54,304 nt of DNA from CAZGSG01 sp964528095 (GTDB lineage: Bacteria; Bacteroidota; Bacteroidia; Chitinophagales; Chitinophagaceae): assembly GCA_964528095.1 (NCBI GenBank), contig CAZGSG010000003.1, forward strand, positions 1-54,304. The letters run 5' to 3'. Shown here piece by piece: positions 27,445 to 36,757 of this stretch. The notes under the pieces were generated by a model. It was not told the DNA's origin and made no database searches. It saw only the letters and a list, made by a program, of their open reading frames with translations. The position numbers and the translations under genes were made by a program. How positions within the stretch are numbered: the stretch's first letter is position 1; each line of letters opens with the position of its first letter.

Positions 27445-29277
27445 TTATTTTACCGGTTCGAATAAAATTCTTTTTAGTTTAAATAATTCATTGCCTTTAT
27501 GTAATGGGAAAGTGGTCATGGAATAAATACCGGCCTGCGGGATCGTGGTGATCGCAACCGCATGTTGTATAAACAATACGGGACCCTTCCTGTCAATCTC
27601 CGTAGTACGAAGGGTCCTGAAGAAATGATCGTCGCCATTCACCCGCAATACCGCTTCCTGGTTAGCGCTTACCTGCGGACAGGCATATTCAAGAATAATT
27701 TTGTAATCGCCGGCTTCCGTAATACGTGTCTCGAACCGGCAACTGTCCTGGGGCTCTTTCATCCCATTAATAACTGTTGCGTGTTTCCAATCCCCGAAAT
27801 AATGACTATAGGTCAATGTACCAACTGATGCACTGCCGGCAACATTGGCATGTACCGCCTCGAGTTCATTGATTGGATAACCAGCTGATACCGTAACGGG
27901 CAGGCGCTGCTGGTATGCAGGCTGCGCACCGTTGTACTCCAGGACAAATACAGTATTGTGATGGTCTTTTTCAAAAGCAGGCAGGTCAATAATAAGATCA
28001 TTTCCATTTTTTTTCCAGGCAACTGCTTTCTTTCCATTCAACGCATATACAGCCTTCACCGAACTGCTGATGGAAGGCAGAAGTAATTTTCCATTTGCAG
28101 GACGGGTAAACACATGCAGGTATAATCTGCCAGGCTTAGCCGTGGTAACACCCCAGGGTTGTGCAGGAATAAAACCATAGGTAGTGCCATAGATGCTCTC
28201 GCCATTTTTTTGCAACCACTTACCCGTTTCCTGTAAATACCTGATGGAATAGGCAGGCATTTTACCTTCGCCATCCGGCCCTATATTCAACATCAGGTTA
28301 CCCCCTTTTGATGCTACACTTGCCAGTAACCGGATGATCTCTTCCGGGGATTTAAAATTCATGTCATGTTTGATATAGCCCCATGAATCATTATGTGTAT
28401 AGATCGATTCCCAGGCGCCGGGTATGGGCGTCGCAGGAATCTCTGAATCTCCAAAATCTTTATAGTCTCCCAGTCCCTGTCCTACCCTGCTGCTGAACAA
28501 GGTCTTCGGCTGCAAACCACGAAGCGTGTCTACGAGATGCTGTGTCTGTTCTTTAGTAAGACCACCGGGCATATCGAACCATACGATACCAAGCGGACCA
28601 TAATTCGTCATCAACTCTTTCAACTGGGGAATAGCTTTTTCTTTATAATAACGGAGATAGTCTTTTTTTGTCTCATCAAAATCCCAGGAATTTTTGCCTC
28701 CATCCGGCTCATGCCAGTCGATGAACTGAGAATAGTAAAACCCGAATTGTATATTTCTTTTGCGGGTTTCCAATGCCAGTTCCTTCATCGGATCTTTTTT
28801 GTATGGCGTAGCTTTTACAATATTAAAATCGCTCACTTTGGAATCATACATCGCAAACCCTTCATGGTGTTTAGCTGTAATGACCATATATTTTATTCCC
28901 GCGTCTTTTGCCAGTTGCGCCCATTCTGCCGCATCAAAACCAGCAGGGTTAAAATCTTCAGCCACTTTTTCGTATTCCTTTGCCGGGATCTTTGCCTGGT
29001 TCATGATCCATTCGCCACTACCGTATATATTTTTACCCTTCCAGGTACCTGCCAGTTTTGAATAAAGTCCCCAGTGTATGAACATTCCAAATTTCGCGTC
29101 CTTAAACCATTGAATATTGGGATGCTCTTTGCCGGCTGCGCTTTTATCCCACATCTCATCCATATTTACCTGCGCCGCTATGCCGTACCAATTAACCGCC
29201 AACATTCCAGCCAGTAACAGCCGCGTTACAAAAAATCGAAAACCTGACAACCGCACTATGCTCATATATTTTATCAT
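27445..29277 (-). CDS. GH29 alpha-L-fucosidase-like enzyme (first of three)
   Basis: The 610-residue protein has a long N-terminal signal (Met1 or Met5). The GH29 barrel shows WFKDAKFGMFIHWGLYSKL, AKHHEGFAMYDSKVSDF, and IVWFDMPGG with the nucleophile Asp at about D235. Around residues 340-420 are SKGGNLMLNIGPDGEGKMP and the second-domain beta strands. The last 130 residues form an extra beta-rich domain (FETRITEAGDYKI) like a carbohydrate-binding or galactose-binding-like module. GH29 enzymes release alpha-L-fucose with retention. It overlaps closely with its neighbours in the operon, one base after the SGNH gene. Three GH29 genes with low mutual similarity point to several fucosyl linkages in the substrate. 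Confidence 0.92.
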   Translation of the reverse strand: MIKYMSIVRLSGFRFFVTRLLLAGMLAVNWYGIAAQVNMDEMWDKSAAGKEHPNIQWFKDAKFGMFIHWGLYSKLAGTWKGKNIYGSGEWIMNQAKIPAKEYEKVAEDFNPAGFDAAEWAQLAKDAGIKYMVITAKHHEGFAMYDSKVSDFNIVKATPYKKDPMKELALETRKRNIQFGFYYSQFIDWHEPDGGKNSWDFDETKKDYLRYYKEKAIPQLKELMTNYGPLGIVWFDMPGGLTKEQTQHLVDTLRGLQPKTLFSSRVGQGLGDYKDFGDSEIPATPIPGAWESIYTHNDSWGYIKHDMNFKSPEEIIRLLASVASKGGNLMLNIGPDGEGKMPAYSIRYLQETGKWLQKNGESIYGTTYGFIPAQPWGVTTAKPGRLYLHVFTRPANGKLLLPSISSSVKAVYALNGKKAVAWKKNGNDLIIDLPAFEKDHHNTVFVLEYNGAQPAYQQRLPVTVSAGYPINELEAVHANVAGSASVGTLTYSHYFGDWKHATVINGMKEPQDSCRFETRITEAGDYKIILEYACPQVSANQEAVLRVNGDDHFFRTLRTTEIDRKGPVLFIQHAVAITTIPQAGIYSMTTFPLHKGNELFKLKRILFEPVK

Positions 29278-29278
29278 C

Positions 29279-30502
29279 TTATTTATTTACTAATAAATGA
29301 ACGATCCGTACCGCATGCCCTTTTGATCGGGTGTTCTTTTCCTTGAGGATCTTTATATGAATACTATGTTTTGAATCGCTTAGCTCATCTGCCAGCAAAA
29401 CATACTGAGGCAAATGAAGCGAGGCGCTGTACCTGTTATACAGATCAAGGGTTTGGCCAGGTTCACCATCAATGGAATAGCCGATCGTTCCTGCATCCGG
29501 ACCGGCAACTACAGCAAGACCAACCGCGGTACCCGTAAAAGAAAGATCAAAGCTGGCTCCGATTGTTTCGCCTGTGAGCATCGGCACATGCACAAACCCC
29601 TCACGGGTCTTTGCGCTATCTGCAGGCTTCCATTCAGGATCAATACTAAAACCCTGCCTGTGCAAGGCAGCATCAAATGATAAATAGTCGCCCCTGCCAT
29701 ATTGCAATGATTGCATAGGCAAAGGCATCTTTGTTTTTGTTATGCCCTGTGAAATGGGTTTGTTAACCGCCTTACTGATATACGTGCTGATCGTATTGAA
29801 ATAAATTTGCTGGCCAAAAGGTGAGGGATGCAGGTTTTTAAAATCATTTTCCCAGGAAAATTCTCCTGCCTGTATACGCTCATACACTTCTTTTGCGAGA
29901 TTGATAAAAGGCAGGTGATAATATTTAGCGATATCCTCGTGTACACCCACTTCAACCGGGATTTTTCCTTCTTTGTAGTCCGCCAGTTTAAATTCATCAG
30001 CAAAAGCCATCAACACGATATTCATTAGAGGATTTGCTGAATAAGCCTGTCGTATAATTCCTTCCAATGCCCGCCGTTGCTGTAGCTCACCCGTATTATT
30101 GGCCTTATCATTTACCGCAGATTCTACAAAAAGCCAGTCGATTTTTCCTTTGGCAAGCACATCTGACCGAAACCGGAAAGCATGCGGCACGCTTCCCAGC
30201 GATGGAATACCTGCATTGATAAAATTGAATTGTACCGATGGATATTTTTCTGAAAGAAATTGACAAACCATATCACGCCAGCCTTTCATATTGGTAATAG
30301 AGCCACCCAAAAAAGCAACGGTTACGGGTTTATTAAGCTGGATGTTTTTTGCAATATTGTCTGTATTGCCATAGAAGAAAATAAAATCCGAAGAACTCAG
30401 CGCCTGTCTGCGAACAACTGGAATCGCCGCTGATTGCGCCGAGACAGGTATTGATTCACCTGTATACCAAAGTAAGAGTATGGTAAAGAGAAATAATTTC
30501 AT
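29279..30502 (-). CDS. SGNH/GDSL-type esterase (acyl esterase) with C-terminal beta domain
   Basis: The 407-residue protein has a signal peptide (ending PVSAQ). The SGNH domain has FLGGSITNMKGW with the nucleophile Ser at about S68, the block with NAGIPSLGS, VESAVND (Asn about 131) and NLHPSPFGQQIY (His about 225). The usual Asp three residues before the His is a Lys here, so the acid may come from a nearby Asp. Residues about 260-407 form a beta-rich domain. Such proteins in glycan loci remove acetyl groups. It lies between GH28 and GH29, which suggests deacetylation of the same chain. Specificity is unknown. Confidence 0.82.
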   Translation of the reverse strand: MKLFLFTILLLWYTGESIPVSAQSAAIPVVRRQALSSSDFIFFYGNTDNIAKNIQLNKPVTVAFLGGSITNMKGWRDMVCQFLSEKYPSVQFNFINAGIPSLGSVPHAFRFRSDVLAKGKIDWLFVESAVNDKANNTGELQQRRALEGIIRQAYSANPLMNIVLMAFADEFKLADYKEGKIPVEVGVHEDIAKYYHLPFINLAKEVYERIQAGEFSWENDFKNLHPSPFGQQIYFNTISTYISKAVNKPISQGITKTKMPLPMQSLQYGRGDYLSFDAALHRQGFSIDPEWKPADSAKTREGFVHVPMLTGETIGASFDLSFTGTAVGLAVVAGPDAGTIGYSIDGEPGQTLDLYNRYSASLHLPQYVLLADELSDSKHSIHIKILKEKNTRSKGHAVRIVHLLVNK

Positions 30503-30557
30503 ACAGGTTATTTGTATTCCGGTCTATTACCCAATTAAGGTTGATTGCATCTATGAA

Positions 30558-32147
30558 CTAATTGTTCAGGGCCACTGAAGGCTGTGCACCAGTTACCGTT
30601 TCCACTTTTTTTATCGCAGCATTTAGTTTATTAGCTTTTAGCCTGATCGATTTGGATCCCGCACCTTCTACTCTCACAAAAGCAGCAGCTGTTCCTCCTA
30701 CTGTATTTGCACTGATCGTCGCTCCGGCCACATCTTCCAGGCGAATGATCGCCTGCGCTCCAGTAGTAGCAGGTATATTACAACCAATAATGCTGATATC
30801 CTGGCCATCCTGTATGATAAATGCAGGTCGCAGGTCATTATTTTTTATACGAAAGACGATATTCTTTAGCTTCAGTCCTTTTACATGTCGTGCCCATACT
30901 CCATATGCGGGTATGACAGGCCCAAACGTTTTTACTTCGGGATATTGATCAATCGCTTCCGGAACCACATGTCGCGAGTTATCAGCAGTCCCCGTTCCCA
31001 GCAACTCTATTTCAATATTCTCCAGCGTAAGTCCCGTGATATAATGACCGGGCACCCCTGTAATCAATATGCCGGCAGGCGGTTTTAATTGTGCGCTGTC
31101 TGCCGCTTTTGCTTTTACATTCTTTATTACTACATTTTCAAATAACCCGGTGGGCTGTTTGCTATCCTGGTTTTTTCTAAACACATTTAGCCTCGATCCC
31201 AGCCGGAAAAGCATGGGCGTTCTTACTTCACTCATGGTGATATTGGAAATCTCCACGTTACGCAGGTATGCGCCGTCCACCGTTAGTAATTTGATGCCGC
31301 CATTTTTTGTATCATAGATATGACAGTCCGATATTTTGATATTCTCAAAAGCAGCCATCGACTCTGTACCCATTTTAATACCGGCCTGGTTGCTTTTTAA
31401 GCGCAGCCCGCTTACGACAATATTCCTGCAAGGCGACTTGCTGGAAGTGGTCTTGAACACCAACGCATCATCACCACTTACAATATCGCAATTTTTTATA
31501 CTCACTTCCTCACAGCCGTCGATATCTATACCATCATTATGGGCAACGCCCACGCTTACGATCTTTACATTTTCTATTTGTATTTTTTTCGACTGAAAAT
31601 AATGAGATGTCCAGGCTGCCGCATAGTTAAGTGTTACGTCCTTTACTGTAACTCCAGTACATCTTACAATCCGTACTAAAAAAGGCCGACGTCCCCAGCG
31701 TTGTCCTTCCGGACGTGTATCTTTTAAAATATGCAGTTCTTTTAATTTAGCGCCTTGTCCATCAATGGCTCCTTCTCCTTCTATTCCGATATTTTTTGCA
31801 TCGGCCGCCACTACCAATGCCCAACCAACATCAATACCCAGTCCTTCTGTGAAGGGGTCGATATTCCTGTATTCTTCCAGGTCCGTACTTCCCAATAATC
31901 TCGCGCCCTTTTGCAAATGCAGGGTTACATTGTCTTTAATGACGATCGTGCCTGATAAATAAATACCAGCCGGAAAAAAAACCTTTCCGCCACCGCTGTT
32001 GTTACAGGCATCAATCGCTTCCTGAATGGCTTTTGTATTCATCGTCTTGCTATCACCCACTGCTCCGTACCTGATAATATCGGTATCTGCTGCAATGACT
32101 GCGTGAACCGTTGTAAACAAAAGAAAAACAAGAAAAGATATTTTCAT
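30558..32147 (-). CDS. GH28 family protein, second copy
   Basis: The start chosen is the ATG at 32147 (MKISFLVFLLFTTVHAVIAA), which gives a clean signal peptide and a 529-residue protein. The open frame extends upstream to 32288, but that part translates a satellite-like repeat. The entry strand IIRYGAVGDSKTMNT is typical. GH28 motifs are NDG (D205) and SGDDALVF (D226, D227), so the Asp triad is kept. The third motif, normally GHG, reads QAGIKMG with no His, and GGIKLLT gives the Lys of the fourth. Activity on a galacturonate-containing but unusual linkage is inferred. It follows GH29 and precedes the SGNH esterase. Confidence 0.85.
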   Translation of the reverse strand: MKISFLVFLLFTTVHAVIAADTDIIRYGAVGDSKTMNTKAIQEAIDACNNSGGGKVFFPAGIYLSGTIVIKDNVTLHLQKGARLLGSTDLEEYRNIDPFTEGLGIDVGWALVVAADAKNIGIEGEGAIDGQGAKLKELHILKDTRPEGQRWGRRPFLVRIVRCTGVTVKDVTLNYAAAWTSHYFQSKKIQIENVKIVSVGVAHNDGIDIDGCEEVSIKNCDIVSGDDALVFKTTSSKSPCRNIVVSGLRLKSNQAGIKMGTESMAAFENIKISDCHIYDTKNGGIKLLTVDGAYLRNVEISNITMSEVRTPMLFRLGSRLNVFRKNQDSKQPTGLFENVVIKNVKAKAADSAQLKPPAGILITGVPGHYITGLTLENIEIELLGTGTADNSRHVVPEAIDQYPEVKTFGPVIPAYGVWARHVKGLKLKNIVFRIKNNDLRPAFIIQDGQDISIIGCNIPATTGAQAIIRLEDVAGATISANTVGGTAAAFVRVEGAGSKSIRLKANKLNAAIKKVETVTGAQPSVALNN

Positions 32148-32233
32148 AATTAGTTGATTGTTCGAGGAACTGAATAACAATTTAAAAACAGTACTCCTTA
32201 TCATTATATTCACCAGGAAAGCCCTGATACTGT

Positions 32234-32292
32234 ATCCAACATCTAACATCTGCCATCCAACATCCAATATCTGGCCCCCTGTACCCAATATC
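32234..32292. repeat. Short-word satellite, ATCCAACATC type
   Basis: The 146-bp gap between GH29 and GH28 contains repeated words ATCCAACATC, TAACATC, CCATCCAACATCCAATATC and CCAATATCC in loose tandem. On the minus strand it stays open and makes a false N-terminal extension of the GH28 gene. No function is evident; such word-like intergenic satellites occur in Bacteroidota. Confidence 0.5.
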
Positions 32293-32293
32293 C

Positions 32294-33718
32294 CTAATCC
32301 AATTCACCTGTTTTCATCTTCCCTTTCTCCTCTGGCAACCAACGATCCATTTTTCCTTTTACCGTCAGTTTAATAACAGTAGCAATGGCGCTTTGTGGTT
32401 TAGCAGGAAGCTGGATCACTACATCATTTCCTGTTCTTGTTGTTTTTAGTCTTGTATTTGTTGCCAGCAGGCTTGCTGAAACAATCTCATTTTTTATACC
32501 CGGTACAACGAGATGTTGATCAGCGGGCCAGTCAAAGACGGATAAGTATAAGATCGTGGATGCACCAGCCTCTTTCATCGTACACCTGCCCCATGCCATC
32601 GGGGCCAGTGGACTTGCATGTGTAGCGTAAATAGCTTCACCATTTATTTTCATCCAGTCGCCAATCGCTTTAAGACTTTGCACGCTTTGTTCGGGGAAAC
32701 TACCATCAGGTTTTGGTCCGACATTCAATAGATAGTTACCTCCTTTAGAAGCAATATCAACCAGGTTGCGGATAAGTGTCTCATTCGATTTCCATTTATT
32801 ATCGGATGTTCTGAATCCCCAGGTACCATTCATCGTCATACATGTTTCCCAGAATTTACCATCGAGTTCACTAAGATTGGGGATTTTTTGTTCAGGTGTT
32901 TTAGTATCACCCGGGAAATTGGGTCTTTTTAACCGGTCATTGGTAATGATCTGCGGCTGCAATTTTAATAATGCCTGTAGTTTTAATGCAGCTTCATCGG
33001 TCATATTAGTTGGCGTATCCCACCAAAGCACAGCAACCTCTCCATAATTTGACATTAGTTCTTTAACCTGTGGTACTGCTACCCGGTCTATATACTCGGC
33101 AAAACTGCTGGTCTCCTGTTTGGGGTCCCAGTGACCATTATGTTCTTTCGTAAAAGCATCGATCTTCGCGCTGTCAGGATTGGGCCATCCTTCGTTCATT
33201 ACCTTTCTTGCAGCAGAACCGCCCGGGTTGTTCCAGTCCTGGGCTTGTGAATAATAAAATCCCAGCTTGATCCCATATTTTTTACAGGCATCAGCCAATG
33301 GCTTCAATACATCTTTACCATAAGGCGTGGCATCCACGATATTCCATTTGGATGCCGCTGTTTTAAACATCGCGAAACCATCATGATGTTTGGCGGTGAT
33401 GACGATATATTTCATCCCGGCATTCTTTGCAGTTTTTACCCATTCATCGGCATCAAATTTTACCGGATTGAATTGTTTGGCATAAGCCTGGTAACTGTCT
33501 ACAGGAACTTTCATGCGGTTCATGATCCATTCTGCCCCGCCCCTGGCCTGTTCATGACCGTTATATACCCCGGCAAGTTGCGCGTATACGCCCCAGTGGA
33601 TGAACATTCCGAAACGAGCTTCCTGCCACCATTTCATTCGCTCCTGCTGCGTAAGGGGTTGTGCCTGCGTGGAGAGCAGGCAGGAATAAAAGCCTATTAT
33701 TAAAAAAATCTTTTTCAT
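32294..33718 (-). CDS. GH29 alpha-L-fucosidase-like enzyme (second of three)
   Basis: The start at 33718 gives MKKIFLIIGFYSCLLSTQAQ, a standard signal peptide; the longer frame to 33808 has no signal and was rejected. The 474-residue protein has WWQEARFGMFIHWGVYAQ, AKHHDGFAMFKTAASKWNIV, and VLWWDTPTNM with the nucleophile Asp at about D234. Unlike the other two GH29 proteins it lacks the extra C-terminal beta module and is of standard length. It lies directly after the nested inverted-repeat element at 33848-34077 and may be transcribed at a lower level than the genes before it. Confidence 0.92.
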   Translation of the reverse strand: MKKIFLIIGFYSCLLSTQAQPLTQQERMKWWQEARFGMFIHWGVYAQLAGVYNGHEQARGGAEWIMNRMKVPVDSYQAYAKQFNPVKFDADEWVKTAKNAGMKYIVITAKHHDGFAMFKTAASKWNIVDATPYGKDVLKPLADACKKYGIKLGFYYSQAQDWNNPGGSAARKVMNEGWPNPDSAKIDAFTKEHNGHWDPKQETSSFAEYIDRVAVPQVKELMSNYGEVAVLWWDTPTNMTDEAALKLQALLKLQPQIITNDRLKRPNFPGDTKTPEQKIPNLSELDGKFWETCMTMNGTWGFRTSDNKWKSNETLIRNLVDIASKGGNYLLNVGPKPDGSFPEQSVQSLKAIGDWMKINGEAIYATHASPLAPMAWGRCTMKEAGASTILYLSVFDWPADQHLVVPGIKNEIVSASLLATNTRLKTTRTGNDVVIQLPAKPQSAIATVIKLTVKGKMDRWLPEEKGKMKTGELD

Positions 33719-33847
33719 GGTTATAAGCAATCTCTTTACACGGTAATAAACCTGATTAGCATCTGCAACTAACCGATTATTAAGGGAATCCCGGGGGGGG
33801 AGAATCACCTTTTATTCATCTATTTTGGCATGCATATCCTCTTTTGT

Positions 33848-34077
33848 TTTTTAACACGGAAGCACGGAGAATAGATAGCCAGTCATTGCCCCTGGCCGGG
33901 ACTATTACCCTGATTATTTTGAAATTAGTAATTCAAAAATAAAGGAAGCACGGAATTGGCAGAGTGTTCCAATTCCGTGCTTCCTTTATTCGGGTAGTCT
34001 TATAAGTCCGGATCAGAAGAATAATGCACTTTGATAAATTGATTGACCACCTATTCTCCGTGCTTCCGTGTTAAAAA
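33848..34077. repeat. Nested inverted-repeat element inside the operon
   Basis: Perfect 27-bp arms (33848-33874 and 34051-34077) flank a perfect 22-bp hairpin (33938-33990). Arms and hairpin stem share the word GGAAGCACGG. No ORF lies inside. It fills most of the 379-bp gap 33719-34097, the largest gap in the otherwise tight enzyme operon. It resembles a non-autonomous mobile element or structured repeat rather than a gene remnant. A run of eight G lies just to the left (about 33793-33800). Confidence 0.75.
33938..33990 (-). terminator. Terminator-like hairpin within the enzyme operon
   Basis: A perfect 22-bp stem with a 9-base loop is followed, on the minus strand, by TTTATTTTTG. It would act as an intrinsic terminator or attenuator between the PL6 gene and the GH29 gene, splitting the 20-gene run in two. 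Confidence 0.55.
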
Positions 34078-34097
34078 CGAGTTGAAACAGCTTCCCC

Positions 34098-35477
34098 CTA
34101 TTTTGCATTTGCCCCAACCTCTATCGATTGCAGGCTATGTGCAATCACAGGAGCAGTAGAATATTCATCAGCGCCTGTGGCTGTTGGCGATTTTCTTGGC
34201 TGCCCATCCATATCAACAGTAATAGAGGCCGGTGTTTTATTTACCGCGCCGATTGCCGGGCTGCCTTTTTGCAGGTGAAATATGCCCTTCGCGTCTTTTG
34301 CCAGTTTTGGGTCCGTATTCGTAAATGTACCGGCTGGCATATCTCCCGCCCCGCTGGTATTAAAAATTATATTACCAGACCATACCGGGTTGGTAGATGG
34401 TCCCACAATAGTGACAGCGGCACCACCTCCCTGTATGATGTTATTAGCGATAGTGATGTATGTAGAACCCAGGCCATTCGTACGGGCTGTTTGCGTGATA
34501 TTAACTTTATTATTCACCAATGTATTGAATGCGATCAACACGCGATCGGGCCGGTCATGCGAAGTAAGCGGAGCACCATCGGCTACTTCAGCGCCACCAT
34601 TACCAATATTGATAGCCAGGCTGCAATTTTCAAAGTAATTACTGTGTATCACATGATCATCACCAAAGATGCGCAGACCCGGTGTGTTAAAAAAGTAATT
34701 GCCATACACCTGGCAGCGATTTCCGTGACGTAGTGTAAACTGTGCGGCGCAATCACGGATCGTATTGTACCGAACGGTCACCGCGGATGCTTTTATGGAG
34801 ATCAGTTCATTTTCACCTGCACATTTCTCAAAAAGATTGTACTCCACGATACTGTTGCTTGAAGAAAGACTATACCCGCTAAGTCCGAACTGCAAGGTCT
34901 CTGCACCATTGGCACCACCCTGATCAGGATAGTTGAAAAAATAATTATGGTGGATCCAGAGTCGCTCTGCTACCTGGCTACCGCTGCCTCTTATCGCAAG
35001 AATGCGGCCCATCTCTTTTTTATTCTGAAAGGTGTTGTAGTCAATTTGATGATCATTTCCCGCTATGGTCAGGTATTCTCCCACACCAGGCGTTTCAAAA
35101 ACATTATGTGTCCACTGGCAGAAACTGGTACCTGCTGCAGACTTTGCCTTCGATGCGGCATGCGTGAACTTAAATCCACGGATAATAATATAGGCTGCCG
35201 GGCTCACCAGGTTGATCCCATTGCTGCCAGTGATCTCTGCCGCGCCTGTATGTTCCGCTGCAATCGTAATAGGTTGTGATTGCGTGCCTGTTTTATTTAT
35301 GGTAATATCCGCTGTCGTAGTATATATGCCATCTGTCAATAAAATAATATCTCCAGGCCTGGCAACATTGATCGCATTCTGTAATGCAATAACAGAAGAC
35401 ACTTTAATAACCGCAGCAGCTGCATCAACTGTTGCCAACAATGCTACCACTAAAATGACTGGTATGATTTTTCTCAT
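34098..35477 (-). CDS. PL6 family polysaccharide lyase (chondroitinase B/alginate lyase type)
   Basis: The 459-residue secreted beta-helix protein has a signal peptide (ending VDAAAA). ALQNAINVARPGDIILLTDG is the usual PL6 entry. The catalytic pair is recognisable: K229 in ENELISIKA and R250 in FTLRHGNR, 21 residues apart as in chondroitinase B. PL6 enzymes cut uronate-containing chains (alginate, dermatan sulfate) by beta-elimination with calcium as a helper. It follows GH88, which processes the unsaturated ends that such a lyase makes. The family is sure; the substrate is open, since no alginate-specific PL7 or PL17 partner is present. Confidence 0.9.
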   Translation of the reverse strand: MRKIIPVILVVALLATVDAAAAVIKVSSVIALQNAINVARPGDIILLTDGIYTTTADITINKTGTQSQPITIAAEHTGAAEITGSNGINLVSPAAYIIIRGFKFTHAASKAKSAAGTSFCQWTHNVFETPGVGEYLTIAGNDHQIDYNTFQNKKEMGRILAIRGSGSQVAERLWIHHNYFFNYPDQGGANGAETLQFGLSGYSLSSSNSIVEYNLFEKCAGENELISIKASAVTVRYNTIRDCAAQFTLRHGNRCQVYGNYFFNTPGLRIFGDDHVIHSNYFENCSLAINIGNGGAEVADGAPLTSHDRPDRVLIAFNTLVNNKVNITQTARTNGLGSTYITIANNIIQGGGAAVTIVGPSTNPVWSGNIIFNTSGAGDMPAGTFTNTDPKLAKDAKGIFHLQKGSPAIGAVNKTPASITVDMDGQPRKSPTATGADEYSTAPVIAHSLQSIEVGANAK

Positions 35478-35529
35478 GCTCTTTAAATTAATACGGCCGT
35501 TTGCCGATACCGGTTATTGTTCTGTTGTT

Positions 35530-36726
35530 TTAGAATAGTTTTTTAGCTGTCGTTAATTTCTTCCACCTGAGTAGCGCTTCCAGGTAATAATAATCCGCAT
35601 AGTTCAATGGCACATCCACTTCCGATCCCGATGGTTTGGAACCGGTGCTGTGCGCCAATATAAATCCTTTATTACTACCGGCAGGTGAGGTATAATGATC
35701 CGCGATAGCAGCAATTATTTTACCCGCTTTCGTTTTATATGTTTTGCCGTTCTTACTATAAGTGCTTAACTCCAGTAAGCCCGAAGCCAGCACCGCCGCC
35801 GCGGATACATCTTTTTCCTCCTTAGGGATATTGGGTGCATTATAGTCCCAGTAGGGAACCAGATCGGCTGGCATATTTGGATGGTTCAGCATGTAGCTGG
35901 CGATCTTTTGCGCCTGCTCCAGGTAGCGAGGATCTTTTGTATAACGATAACACATGGTGAAGCCATACAGTCCCCAGGCCTGGCCACGGCTCCATGCAGA
36001 TTCATGTGCATAGCCCTGGTGGGTATTCTTCTTTACTACTTTACCGGTTATTGTATCATAATCCACAACATGATAAGAACTATTATCGGCCCGGTAATGA
36101 TTTTTCATTGTCGTGTTCGCATGTGCAACAGCGATCTTATAAAAGGAAGAATCGCCTGTCAGCTTCGTAGCTTCAAATAATAATTCGAGGTTCATCATAT
36201 TATCAATGATGACAGGGAACCCCCATTTTTCACGACTATGGTCCCAGGAACGAATAGAGCCAATGACCGGGTTAAAACGGGTAGATAAGGTGCGGGCCGA
36301 CTGGATGATCACATCCCGATAAGAAGGATCTTTTGTCAACCGGTAGCCGTTTCCAAAACTGCAATAGATTTTAAATCCCATGTCATGGGTAACACCATTT
36401 AGTTTCTCTTTTTCGATATTGGCTGTAAAAAGCTGTGCCTTTGTTTTCCATTCCGGCTTTCCTGTGTATTCATATAACGACCATAATACTCCAGGGAAAA
36501 AACCACTTGTCCAGTCACGGGAAGCAACCATTTTTAATTCACCCTTATCAAGCGTACGAGGTGTTACTAATTCAGGTTTACCCACATTAGCTAACGGTAT
36601 TTCTTTCAACATCAGCGTTGTCTGCTGCTCAGCCCCTGAGAATATCTGCGGCAGAGGAATTTTTTGTGCGATAGTTGCTGTTGTAAGCAACAGGCCAGCA
36701 GTCGCTCCTACTAATATTCTATGCAT
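35530..36726 (-). CDS. GH88 unsaturated glucuronyl/uronyl hydrolase
   Basis: The 398-residue protein has a signal peptide (ending TIAQ). Diagnostic motifs are THDMGFKIYCSFGNGY with D115 and VIIDNMMNLELLFEATKLTG with D175; the spacing matches the D88/D149 pair of the characterised Bacillus enzyme. SAWSRGQAWGLYGFTMCYRY and the closing LNYADYYYLEALLRWK are also typical. It hydrates the 4,5-unsaturated uronate at the non-reducing end of lyase products. Being next to PL6 it is the expected second step. With two GH105 enzymes the locus has three unsaturated-uronyl hydrolases, so several lyase products are likely. Confidence 0.93.
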   Translation of the reverse strand: MHRILVGATAGLLLTTATIAQKIPLPQIFSGAEQQTTLMLKEIPLANVGKPELVTPRTLDKGELKMVASRDWTSGFFPGVLWSLYEYTGKPEWKTKAQLFTANIEKEKLNGVTHDMGFKIYCSFGNGYRLTKDPSYRDVIIQSARTLSTRFNPVIGSIRSWDHSREKWGFPVIIDNMMNLELLFEATKLTGDSSFYKIAVAHANTTMKNHYRADNSSYHVVDYDTITGKVVKKNTHQGYAHESAWSRGQAWGLYGFTMCYRYTKDPRYLEQAQKIASYMLNHPNMPADLVPYWDYNAPNIPKEEKDVSAAAVLASGLLELSTYSKNGKTYKTKAGKIIAAIADHYTSPAGSNKGFILAHSTGSKPSGSEVDVPLNYADYYYLEALLRWKKLTTAKKLF

Positions 36727-36757
36727 ACTAAAGTCTTTTATTATTCTATTTTATTTA

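Noticed and set aside
28537..29061. 174-codon + strand ORF within the first GH29
   Set aside because: It is antisense to an unmistakable GH29 coding sequence and has no family motif, so it is a shadow. The same holds for 25900-26487 and 34128-34733.
32148..32288. 47-residue N-terminal extension of the second GH28
   Set aside because: It translates a satellite-like repeat (ILDVGWQMLDVGY) and lies before a complete signal peptide.
33719..33808. 30-residue N-terminal extension of the second GH29
   Set aside because: The extension has no signal peptide and runs into a G-run; MKKIFLIIGF at 33718 is a normal start.
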